Assembly: GCA_947178085.1 (NCBI GenBank)
Contig: CAMWWS010000171.1
Location: 1-6,263 of the forward strand
From: an uncultured Lachnospiraceae bacterium
Lineage (GTDB): Bacteria; Bacillota_A; Clostridia; Lachnospirales; Lachnospiraceae
Length of the DNA stretch: 6,263 nucleotides
Reading direction: 5' to 3'
This document shows, in pieces, positions 1 to 5,930 of the stretch. Numbering within the stretch: position 1 is the first letter of the stretch; each line of letters begins with the position of its first letter. Position numbers and translations under genes: made by a program. Under the pieces are notes generated by a model. It had not been told where the DNA came from. It saw only the letters and a program-made list of their open reading frames with translations, and did not search any database.

Positions 1-242
1 TCCCAGCCCATAGGATAAAGGACATTATATCCCTGCATTCTTCTCTTTCTGGCAACAATATCAAGCGCCGTATAAGGTCTAGGATGTCCTACATGAAGCC
101 CCTGTCCCGATGGATACGGAAATTCTACTAATGCATAATATTTCGGTCTGGAATAATCATCAGAAGTCTTAAATGCTTTCTCATCATCCCAAATCTTCTG
201 CCATTTCTGTTCTACTTCTCTGTGGTTATATAATTCTGCCAT
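1..242 (-). CDS. leuS: Leucyl-tRNA synthetase, N-terminal fragment (runs off the window)
   Basis: This is the 5' end of a class I aminoacyl-tRNA synthetase gene that charges tRNA-Leu with leucine in the cytoplasm. Eighty complete codons are visible, beginning [15 protein letters not shown], a typical LeuRS start. The FPYPSG stretch (residues 41-46) leads into the class I HIGH signature, here HVGH at residues 50-53, followed by [15 protein letters not shown] and YPMGW. These form the first part of the Rossmann catalytic core. The more usual residues after HVGH are PEGYTA; from memory, the PRPYTAL variant is common in clostridia. The editing domain, KMSKS loop and anticodon-binding domain lie outside the window. 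The ATG is preceded by a GAGAGGAAAG purine stretch (about 251-260), a moderate ribosome binding site. The identity is secure; only the full length is unknown. Confidence 0.96.
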   Translation of the reverse strand, partial: MAELYNHREVEQKWQKIWDDEKAFKTSDDYSRPKYYALVEFPYPSGQGLHVGHPRPYTALDIVARKRRMQGYNVLYPMGW

Positions 243-310
243 AACTATCTCTTTCCTCTCGTTTATCTTTTAATACGGATAAATTGCGAAACCGTCTAAT
301 CTTCTTAATA

Positions 311-338
311 ATTTTACTATACCCGAGTAATTTGTCAA
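311..338 (-). promoter_or_regulatory. Predicted housekeeping promoter of leuS
   Basis: On the minus strand a perfect TTGACA (-35, bases 333-338) is separated by 16 bases from TAAAAT (-10, bases 311-316). Transcription would start near base 303, giving a leader of about 60 nucleotides before the leuS ATG. That is too short for a T-box riboswitch, and no T-box consensus (TGGNACCGCG) is visible. The promoter lies directly behind the terminator of the upstream gene, so leuS is probably transcribed independently. Confidence 0.75.
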
Positions 339-349
339 CCTTTTAATGC

Positions 350-391
350 AAAAACAGGATGCTGTATCCCCCAATACATGCATCCTGTTTT
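350..391 (-). terminator. Rho-independent terminator of the EF-G-like gene
   Basis: A perfect 12-bp inverted repeat (AAAACAGGATGC at 351-362 and GCATCCTGTTTT at 380-391) can be extended by five further pairs across a one-base bulge, leaving a six-base loop. Read on the minus strand, the stem ends in a TTTTT run (350-354), then GCATT. It lies about 57 bases beyond the stop codon of the EF-G-like gene. The opposite strand carries only a TTTT run and no gene ends there, so it acts mainly for the minus strand. Confidence 0.88.
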
Positions 392-447
392 CACCTCTAA
401 AAAAGATGTCTATCTGCCAAAATCAGCAGTAATAAATTTATAAATAC

Positions 448-2538
448 TTATTCTTCGCTGCCAGCAGCTACTTTTCCGGCTCTTGCAGCAACCTCTTTTT
501 CCTGTACATCGCTTGGAGCCTGCTCATATCTGGTAAACTGATATTCATATGTGCCTCTGCCTCCCGTCATTGAACGTAAATCAGTACAATAACCATTCAG
601 ACATGACATAGGAATATCTGCTTCAATTACCTGTTTACCGTCAGTCGTAGGATTCATTCCAAGCACTCTGCCGCGGCGCTTATTCAAGTATCCCATAATA
701 TCGCCCGTATAAGCATCAGGTACAGTCACCTTCAATGACGCAATCGGCTCTAACAGAATCGGCTTAGCTTCCATAAATCCTTTCTTAAACGCCTGTATGG
801 TTGCCATCTTAAATGCCATTTCGGAAGAATCTACCGGATGATAGGAACCATCATACAGATTCGCTTTTACACCGACTACCGGATAAGCTGCCATCGGTCC
901 GCTCTGTACTGATTCCTGTAATCCCTTTTCCACTGCCGGGAAAAAGTTCTTAGGTACCGAACCGCCTACTACGCTCTGCTCAAATACATAGGGTTCTTCC
1001 AAAGAACCTGAAGGCTCAAATTTGATTTTTACATGACCATACTGTCCGTGTCCGCCGGACTGTTTCTTATATTTATATTCCACGTCGGAATTCTTCTGAA
1101 TAGTTTCCCTGTAAGCAACCTTCGGGGTCGAAAGTTTGACTCCTACTTTGTATTCACTGAGAAGCCTGCTTGTAACAACCTCCAGATGAAGGTCTCCCAT
1201 TCCGCATAAAAGTGTCTGCTTATTCTCAGCGTCATTGACGATTTTCAGAGTCTGGTCTTCATGGGTCATCTTCTGCAGCGACTGTGAAATCTTATCAATA
1301 TCAGCCTTATGCTGCGCTTCGTAACGCATCATAGTGTAAGGCGTGGAAATTTCAGTCTTACCGTAACGGATAACATTTGCTTTAGTAGACAGCGTATCTC
1401 CGGTTCTTGCTGCCGTCAGCTTTGCAATCGCACCGATATCACCGGCATGAAGCTCCTTTATCTCTATAGGTTTGCCGCCCTGAAGCACATACAGTTTGCT
1501 TATCTTCTCTTCAACATCTTTATCTTCATTGTAAATCAGGTCATCACTCTTGAAAACGCCTGAATTTACCTTTATCATGGAATATTTTCCGATAAAAGGA
1601 TCTACGATTGTCTTGAATATATATGCAGACTTCGGTTTGGAGAAATCAAAATCTGCTGCAAAAATTTCATTGGTTTTCAGATTGATTCCGGCAACTTCCC
1701 TATTCTCCGGACTCGGCACATATTTCACAATATCGTCAAGTAAAGTGAAAACACCCTGACATAATACATTTGAGCCCATGGACATCGGCACGATGCTGCT
1801 TTCCATGACATTGCTCCTGAGTGCAGCCCTGATTTCCGCCTCGGAGAAAGAATCCCCGTTAAAATAGCGCTCCATGAATTCTTCGCTTGTCTCCGCAACA
1901 GCTTCCAAAAGCGCATCCCTGCAGATTTGCAGATTTGCCTTACTGTATTCAGGCATTTCACACTCTACTACTTCTTTATCTTTCCAACGATATGCCTGCT
2001 CTGTAATCACATTAATATAACCGACAAACTTCTCTTCTTCACGAATCGGCAGATGGAACGGCGCCATCTTTTTGCCGTATTTCTCAGTCATGTCTTCTAC
2101 AACCTGTCTAAAGGAAGCATTATCAATGTCCATGTCAGTTACAAAAACAAAACGCGGCAATTTATATTTTTCACATAATTCCCATGCCTTCTCCGTCACG
2201 ACTTCCACACCGGCTTTACCGGAAACAACAATAATTGCAGCATCAGCTACGGCTGCCGCCTCTTCTACTTCGCCTACGAAGTCAAAAAATCCCGGTGTGT
2301 CCAACAGATTAATCTTCACGCCTTCCCATTCAATCGGAACAACTGAAGTGGCAATGGATATCTGGCGTTTCTGCTCTTCCTTACCATAGTCGCTGATTGT
2401 ATTGCCATCCGACACTTTTCCCATACGGGAAGTCACTCCGGCAAGATATGCCATTGCCTCAACCAGACTGGTCTTTCCACAGCCACCATGGCCTAACAGC
2501 ACAACATTACGAATTTTGTCAGTTGTGTAAACATTCAT
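448..2538 (-). CDS. EF-G-like translational GTPase (non-canonical FusA paralogue)
   Basis: This 696-residue protein has the full EF-G domain order and close to normal EF-G length. The G domain comes first (about 1-280), then domains II and III (to about 475), domain IV with GGHGQYGHV (495-503) and the tip loop SYHPVDSSEMAF (565-576), and domain V from about 593 (PILLEP, TDLRSMTGGRG). The GTPase motifs deviate from FusA. The P-loop is GHGGCGKT (16-23), switch I is RQISI rather than RGITI (58-62), G3 is DTPGFF rather than DTPGHV (80-85), and G4 is TDMD rather than NKxD (134-137). Such changes mark the EF-G-like group that bacteria carry beside a true fusA; in vivo roles are mostly unsettled. 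It probably binds the ribosome, but its GTP hydrolysis may be slow or altered. The ATG has an excellent GGAGG (2546-2550) seven bases upstream. It has its own promoter and terminator, and no rpsL, rpsG or tuf genes are beside it, which also argues against housekeeping fusA. Confidence 0.9.
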   Translation of the reverse strand: MNVYTTDKIRNVVLLGHGGCGKTSLVEAMAYLAGVTSRMGKVSDGNTISDYGKEEQKRQISIATSVVPIEWEGVKINLLDTPGFFDFVGEVEEAAAVADAAIIVVSGKAGVEVVTEKAWELCEKYKLPRFVFVTDMDIDNASFRQVVEDMTEKYGKKMAPFHLPIREEEKFVGYINVITEQAYRWKDKEVVECEMPEYSKANLQICRDALLEAVAETSEEFMERYFNGDSFSEAEIRAALRSNVMESSIVPMSMGSNVLCQGVFTLLDDIVKYVPSPENREVAGINLKTNEIFAADFDFSKPKSAYIFKTIVDPFIGKYSMIKVNSGVFKSDDLIYNEDKDVEEKISKLYVLQGGKPIEIKELHAGDIGAIAKLTAARTGDTLSTKANVIRYGKTEISTPYTMMRYEAQHKADIDKISQSLQKMTHEDQTLKIVNDAENKQTLLCGMGDLHLEVVTSRLLSEYKVGVKLSTPKVAYRETIQKNSDVEYKYKKQSGGHGQYGHVKIKFEPSGSLEEPYVFEQSVVGGSVPKNFFPAVEKGLQESVQSGPMAAYPVVGVKANLYDGSYHPVDSSEMAFKMATIQAFKKGFMEAKPILLEPIASLKVTVPDAYTGDIMGYLNKRRGRVLGMNPTTDGKQVIEADIPMSCLNGYCTDLRSMTGGRGTYEYQFTRYEQAPSDVQEKEVAARAGKVAAGSEE

Positions 2539-2591
2539 ATCTTATCCTCCAATTCCACTTATTTAGTCATATGGCAAATATTACAACACTA

Positions 2592-2674
2592 TTTGCACAT
2601 TAAAATGATATGATGTGTATATTTTACTAAATTTTTCGGGAAATTGCAATGTTTTTTAAGGATTTTGCACATTA
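2592..2674. repeat. Pair of 11-bp direct repeats flanking the EF-G-like gene promoter
   Basis: TTTGCACATTA occurs at 2592-2602 and again at 2664-2674, in the same orientation and 72 bases apart start to start. One copy lies just downstream of the predicted transcription start of the EF-G-like gene. The other lies about 15 bases upstream of its -35 element and abuts the chemoreceptor stop codon. The spacing is close to seven DNA helical turns, so the copies would face the same side of the helix. An operator pair is possible, but the region is AT-rich and chance is not excluded. Confidence 0.4.
2621..2649 (-). promoter_or_regulatory. Predicted promoter of the EF-G-like gene
   Basis: The minus strand shows TTGCAA (-35, bases 2644-2649), a 17-base spacer and TAAAAT (-10, bases 2621-2626). 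A start near base 2614 would give a leader of about 75 nucleotides. No clear hairpin with a U-tract is seen between the chemoreceptor stop codon and this promoter, so some transcripts may also come from upstream. Confidence 0.6.
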
Positions 2675-3499
2675 TTACTGTTTACTTATGTCCTCTTCCA
2701 ATTTGCCGGCAAGCACAAGCGTCTGATCGAGAATCTTCTGTATTTGATTTACATTTTCCATATGCTCTTTTGCCATATTATTCGCATCTTTTATTGAAGA
2801 AATAATTGCGACAAGGTGATTAGTAATGGTATTTAAAGTATTCTTAATCGCGTTTGCAGAACCGGCGCTGTCCTTCGCCAATTGCCCCATCTCATTGGCA
2901 ACTACAGCAAACCCGCGGCCGTGCTCGCCACTGCGCGCTGCCTCAATAGATGCATTCAAAGCAAGCATATTAGAACGTGACGCATTGCTGCTGACTTTAT
3001 TTACTACCTCTACTGCATTTTGCACATCACTATCAACGCCATTTGCCATCTTGTCCATTTCAGTCAGCATGTTAAACAAACTCTCAATCCCGTTAATGAC
3101 TTCCTGAATAGAATCATCAATAGCTTTAACTGATTCCTGAAACTGACTGGCTATCTCTGTCATCTGCTTCTTTATATCAACAGAGTATGTACAGCTCACA
3201 CATCCGACAACTTCTGAGCCATCCTTTACCGGTACTAATTCTCCCTCGAATGCTTCTCCCATAACCTCTTCCGGCAAAAGGTTATGCTTCCGTCTTCCGG
3301 TTCTGATCACTTCATTAAATGCACCGCTTGGATCAACAAATACCTCACCGACTCTCAAAATCGGTGGTACCCCTTCGGGAACGGAAAATCCCTGTATGAC
3401 CCCATTTCTGTCCAATACTGTCAAGAATACGTCATGTTCAAAAAACTGTCTGATAAACGGTAATAATTCAACAATTTGATCCAACTTCTCATTTGCCAT
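2675..3499 (-). CDS. Small soluble methyl-accepting chemotaxis protein (YfmS-like receptor)
   Basis: This 274-residue protein has no transmembrane segment, signal peptide or HAMP domain, so it should be cytoplasmic. Residues 1-110 form a compact mixed alpha/beta sensor region that resembles the N-terminal part of soluble receptors such as B. subtilis YfmS (from memory, not aligned). Residues 110-274 are a short helical signalling domain. Its hairpin tip is unmistakable: [20 protein letters not shown] followed by [13 protein letters not shown] (176-208), the region that contacts CheA and CheW. The only two cysteines are C100 and C103, giving CVSC at the end of the sensor. The ATG is preferred because GGGAGG lies nine bases upstream. 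A GTG eleven codons earlier has no ribosome binding site, and using it would place that GGGAGG inside the gene. No cheA, cheW or flagellar gene is in view, so it is an orphan receptor. Its ligand cannot be read from the sequence. Confidence 0.88.
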   Translation of the reverse strand: MANEKLDQIVELLPFIRQFFEHDVFLTVLDRNGVIQGFSVPEGVPPILRVGEVFVDPSGAFNEVIRTGRRKHNLLPEEVMGEAFEGELVPVKDGSEVVGCVSCTYSVDIKKQMTEIASQFQESVKAIDDSIQEVINGIESLFNMLTEMDKMANGVDSDVQNAVEVVNKVSSNASRSNMLALNASIEAARSGEHGRGFAVVANEMGQLAKDSAGSANAIKNTLNTITNHLVAIISSIKDANNMAKEHMENVNQIQKILDQTLVLAGKLEEDISKQ

Positions 3500-3508
3500 G
3501 AGTAAATA

Positions 3509-3514
3509 CCTCCC
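3509..3514 (-). promoter_or_regulatory. Ribosome binding site that fixes the chemoreceptor start
   Basis: GGGAGG on the minus strand lies nine bases before the ATG at 3499. It decides in favour of the start reading [10 protein letters not shown] over the upstream in-frame GTG at 3532. Confidence 0.85.
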
Positions 3515-3579
3515 ATTTTTATATTTGCTCACTTTATATGGTCTGCTTTCTCGCTGATAAGGACCATTTTTTCAATTTC

Positions 3580-3608
3580 ATTGTATCAGACTTTGTTAAA
3601 CGTAACAA
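3580..3608 (-). promoter_or_regulatory. Predicted promoter of the chemoreceptor gene
   Basis: The minus strand carries TTGTTA (-35, bases 3603-3608), a 17-base spacer and TACAAT (-10, bases 3580-3585). The leader would be about 75 nucleotides. It looks like a housekeeping sigma-A promoter. I see no sigma-28/SigD type promoter (TAAA with GCCGATAA), although many motility and chemotaxis genes use one. Confidence 0.6.
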
Positions 3609-3618
3609 GATATATCTT
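3593..3618. promoter_or_regulatory. Candidate operator: inverted repeat plus abutting palindrome
   Basis: TTGTTA-AACG-TAACAA (3593-3608) is a perfect 6-bp inverted repeat with a four-base centre. Its right half is the -35 hexamer of the chemoreceptor promoter. Next to it, sharing two bases, is the perfect 12-bp palindrome AAGATATATCTT (3607-3618). The core AAACGTAA slightly resembles a catabolite-responsive (cre) element but misses several consensus positions, so no regulator is assigned. A repressor bound here would occlude the chemoreceptor promoter. The tyrA promoter begins about 40 bases away. Confidence 0.4.
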
Positions 3619-3658
3619 CTGCTTTCTTTACTCTGTATGGCGGCTTTCTCAGTTTATA

Positions 3659-3687
3659 TTGATTTTATGCATACAAAATGATATATT
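3659..3687 (+). promoter_or_regulatory. Predicted promoter of tyrA
   Basis: TTGATT (-35, bases 3659-3664), a 17-base spacer and TATATT (-10, bases 3682-3687) lie upstream of tyrA. A start near base 3694 gives a leader of about 42 nucleotides. That leaves no room for a tyrosine T-box or a peptide attenuator. Confidence 0.6.
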
Positions 3688-3720
3688 TATTTGCAAAGTG
3701 TTCTTTTTAACAAATTATTT

Positions 3721-3727
3721 AAAGGAG
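3721..3727 (+). promoter_or_regulatory. Ribosome binding site that fixes the tyrA start
   Basis: AAAGGAG lies eight bases before the ATG at 3736. This supports the start reading MDKFTCGFIG. The longer in-frame TTG start at 3691 would place this ribosome binding site inside the coding region. Confidence 0.88.
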
Positions 3728-3735
3728 TACCTTTC

Positions 3736-4836
3736 ATGGATAAATTTACATGCGGCTTTATAGGACTTGGACTTATCGGCGGTTCGCTCGCTAAAGCGAT
3801 TCACAATAAATTACCGGAAGCACATCTGATTGCTTATGATACAAACACCGCTTCTTTAGAGCTTGCCATTAAGGAAGGCGTTATTCAGGAAAGCTTTTCC
3901 CATATCGGAGAAGAGTTCGGTGTATGTAATTATATATTCTTATGCGCTCCAGTATCTCATAACGATGAAAATCTCCTGGCAATTAAAAAGTACCTGTCCC
4001 CGGATACCGTATTAACTGACGTCGGCAGTGTGAAAACAGGTATTCATGAACATATTGATTCAATAGGAATGAAAAAGCAGTTTATCGGCGGCCATCCGAT
4101 GGCAGGTTCAGAACGGTTTGGTTATGCTAATTCCAAAGCGAATCTTTTTGAAAACGCTTATTACATATTGACGCCTACTGATGAAACTCCAACGGAGAAA
4201 ATTTCCGCTTATCAGACTTTAGTCCAGACAATCGGTGCGATTCCGCTTGTGCTGCCATACAGCCAGCATGATTATGTGACTGCGGCAATCTCCCATCTGC
4301 CTCATGTTATTGCCGCTTCGTTGGTAAATCTTGTGAAAGATTCAGATTCTAAAGAAGGAATAATGAAAATGATAGCTGCCGGAGGATTTAAGGATATTAC
4401 GAGAATTGCTTCCTCTTCTCCTGAGATGTGGCAGCAGATATGCATGACAAATACAGAAAATATTTCTGCTTTATTAAGACAGTATATTCAGAGTCTTACT
4501 TTGTTTCAGCAAACGCTTGAATCTAAAGACCCCAATCTTATTTATAGTTTTTTTGATAATGCAAGAGCCTACCGTGAATCATTTATTGACGCTTCCAGCG
4601 GTCCCATTAAAACAGAATATGTTATTACGGTAGATATTGCCGACAAACCCGGCGCTATCGCCGCTATTGCCTCTTTGCTCGCCATGCATGACATCAGCAT
4701 CAAGAATATCGGTATTAATCACAACAGGGAGCTTGCAGAAGGCGCTCTCAGAATAGAATTTTATGAAGAAACTACCACCACCAATGCAACCAAGGTTCTA
4801 AAAGAACACGGATACGGTATCCATACGAAAAAATAA
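3736..4836 (+). CDS. tyrA: Prephenate dehydrogenase with C-terminal ACT domain
   Basis: The enzyme oxidatively decarboxylates prephenate to 4-hydroxyphenylpyruvate, the committed step to tyrosine, in the cytoplasm. The 366-residue protein opens with a Rossmann dinucleotide-binding fold: GLGLIGGS at 10-17, and D35 at the end of the second strand, which suggests NAD+ rather than NADP+. TDVGSVK (94-100) and HPMAGSE (120-126) carry the conserved serine and catalytic histidine of TyrA enzymes. SHLPH (186-190), the arginine in FKDITRIA (R223) and W232 match other conserved active-site positions. The helical dimerisation domain runs to about 290. An ACT domain (about 293-366, EYVITVDIADKPGAIAAIA) follows, which usually senses tyrosine for feedback inhibition. 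There is no chorismate mutase fusion. The gene stands alone between divergent and convergent neighbours, with its own promoter, rather than in an aro operon. Confidence 0.95.
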   Translation: MDKFTCGFIGLGLIGGSLAKAIHNKLPEAHLIAYDTNTASLELAIKEGVIQESFSHIGEEFGVCNYIFLCAPVSHNDENLLAIKKYLSPDTVLTDVGSVKTGIHEHIDSIGMKKQFIGGHPMAGSERFGYANSKANLFENAYYILTPTDETPTEKISAYQTLVQTIGAIPLVLPYSQHDYVTAAISHLPHVIAASLVNLVKDSDSKEGIMKMIAAGGFKDITRIASSSPEMWQQICMTNTENISALLRQYIQSLTLFQQTLESKDPNLIYSFFDNARAYRESFIDASSGPIKTEYVITVDIADKPGAIAAIASLLAMHDISIKNIGINHNRELAEGALRIEFYEETTTTNATKVLKEHGYGIHTKK

Positions 4837-4857
4837 ATGCAAAAATGTTTCCGTCTA
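4837..4857. other. 21-base convergent gap between tyrA and queA
   Basis: The tyrA and queA stop codons face each other across 21 bases. The only hairpin I can draw is a 5-bp AT-rich stem (ATGTT at 4845-4849 and AACAT at 4860-4864). On the minus strand it is followed by a TTTT run, which makes it a weak candidate terminator for queA. Nothing convincing ends tyrA, so its transcript may run into antisense queA. Confidence 0.4.
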
Positions 4858-5898
4858 CTAACATATGAACATCGCATCCCCAAAACTGAAAAAGCGGTAT
4901 CTCTCCTTAATTGCCTCTTCATATGCCTTCAGCACGTTCTCCCTGCCTGCCAAGGCCGATACGAGCATAAGTAACGTAGATTCAGGCAAATGAAAATTTG
5001 TAATCAAAGCATCCAACACTTTAAAACGATAGCCCGGATAAATGAAAATTTCCGTATCGCCACAGCATTCCGTAAGCTTTCCATTTTCATCTGCAGCGCT
5101 CTCTATTGTTCTGCAGCTTGTCGTTCCGACACATATAACTCTGTGACCGTCCTCTTTTGTCTTATTAATCTTCTGCGCGGATTCTTTTGACACCTGATAG
5201 TATTCCGAATGCATATGATGTTCCAAGATATTCTCCGCCTTTACGGGACGGAACGTACCGAGTCCCACATGCAAGGTGACATATGCGATTTCTATGCCCT
5301 TTTTCTCTATCTGCTCAAGCAGAGCACGTGTGAAATGCAATCCGGCAGTCGGTGCTGCCGCAGAACCTTCATATTTGGCATATACAGTCTGATATCTGTT
5401 CTTGTCATTAAGCTTATGCGTAATATAAGGCGGAAGAGGCATCTCGCCAAGCTTGTCGAGAACCTCTTCAAAAATACCCTCATATGAAAATTGTATCAAC
5501 CTGTTCCCTTCTTCTACAATCTCCAGCACTTCCGCCTTAAGCACTCCGCCGCCGAATACCAGCTTCATCCCCGGTCTTGCCTTTTTACCCGGCTTAACCA
5601 ATGTTTCCCAGATATCGTTTTGTTTCCTTTTCAAAAGGAGCACTTCAACCGCCGCACCGGTATCTTCTCTGATTCCCATCAGCCTTGCGGGAATGACCTT
5701 CGTATCATTTAATACAAGGCAGTCCCCCGGCTGTAAATAGTTAATAATTTCATGAAAAATATGGTGTTCTGTCCGCCCTGTTTCCTTATCAAGTATAAGC
5801 AGCCTTGAACTTGAACGTTCCTCTAACGGATCCTGTGCGATCAATTCCTGCGGCAGGTCAAAGTAAAAATCCGATTTTTTAAATTCTTTTTTTTCCAT
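4858..5898 (-). CDS. queA: S-adenosylmethionine:tRNA ribosyltransferase-isomerase
   Basis: QueA transfers and isomerises the ribosyl part of S-adenosylmethionine onto 7-aminomethyl-7-deazaguanine at the wobble position (34) of tRNAs with GUN anticodons. The product is epoxyqueuosine. The 346-residue protein matches the usual QueA length and carries its hallmarks in order: [20 protein letters not shown] (9-28), [16 protein letters not shown] (58-73), GEMPLPPYI (151-159), [20 protein letters not shown] (168-187), [10 protein letters not shown] (210-219), [16 protein letters not shown] (300-315) and [13 protein letters not shown] at the end. The ATG is chosen over an adjacent in-frame TTG one codon upstream. 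The ribosome binding site is weak, only an AAAGAGATAGAG purine run. The aminopeptidase gene ends 32 bases upstream on the same strand, so the two probably share a transcript. The frequent partner tgt is not adjacent. Confidence 0.96.
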   Translation of the reverse strand: MEKKEFKKSDFYFDLPQELIAQDPLEERSSSRLLILDKETGRTEHHIFHEIINYLQPGDCLVLNDTKVIPARLMGIREDTGAAVEVLLLKRKQNDIWETLVKPGKKARPGMKLVFGGGVLKAEVLEIVEEGNRLIQFSYEGIFEEVLDKLGEMPLPPYITHKLNDKNRYQTVYAKYEGSAAAPTAGLHFTRALLEQIEKKGIEIAYVTLHVGLGTFRPVKAENILEHHMHSEYYQVSKESAQKINKTKEDGHRVICVGTTSCRTIESAADENGKLTECCGDTEIFIYPGYRFKVLDALITNFHLPESTLLMLVSALAGRENVLKAYEEAIKERYRFFSFGDAMFIC

Positions 5899-5930
5899 CA
5901 AAACTCTATCTCTTTATCATTCTTATACTT

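Noticed and set aside
221..229. TGTGGTTAT resembling a DnaA box
   Set aside because: It has two mismatches to the consensus, is a single copy, and lies within leuS coding sequence with no other origin features.
392..447. A second, earlier terminator after the EF-G-like gene (CTGC/GCAG and GAT/ATC stems before TTTTTT)
   Set aside because: The stems are only 3-4 bp. The strong hairpin at 350-391 explains termination.
1309..2389. Several plus-strand open frames of 69-105 codons opposite the EF-G-like gene
   Set aside because: They lie antisense to a clearly conserved gene, lack family motifs and ribosome binding sites, and have compositions typical of shadow frames.
3019..3027. Partial third copy (TTTGCACAT) of the direct repeat found at the EF-G-like promoter
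   Set aside because: It lies inside chemoreceptor coding sequence (Asp-Val-Gln), matches nine bases only, and is unrelated in spacing.
2826..3107. 93-codon plus-strand frame opposite the chemoreceptor gene
   Set aside because: It is antisense to the conserved signalling tip, and its sequence is the mirror of that coding constraint.
3500..3532. Longer chemoreceptor start at a GTG (3532)
   Set aside because: It has no ribosome binding site, and the strong GGGAGG lies downstream, just ahead of the ATG at 3499.
3542..3627. Direct repeat TCTGCTTTCT at 3542-3551 and 3618-3627
   Set aside because: It is a ten-base, pyrimidine-rich repeat, plausible by chance in such a composition, and not placed relative to either promoter in a meaningful way.
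3637..3681. 14-codon frame (MAAFSVYIDFMHTK) upstream of tyrA
   Set aside because: It has no ribosome binding site and is upstream of the predicted transcription start.
3581..3763. 60-codon plus-strand frame rich in aromatic residues just upstream of tyrA, suggestive of a leader peptide
   Set aside because: It starts with TTG, has no ribosome binding site, runs into tyrA rather than ending before a terminator, and lies mostly upstream of the predicted tyrA promoter.
4810..4822. GGATACGGTATCC palindrome near the tyrA stop codon as a terminator
   Set aside because: The stem is too short, it lies inside the coding region, and no U-run follows it directly.
5899..5901. TTG start one codon before the queA ATG
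   Set aside because: ATG is the preferred codon and the family N-terminus does not need the extra residue; the weak ribosome binding site cannot decide firmly.
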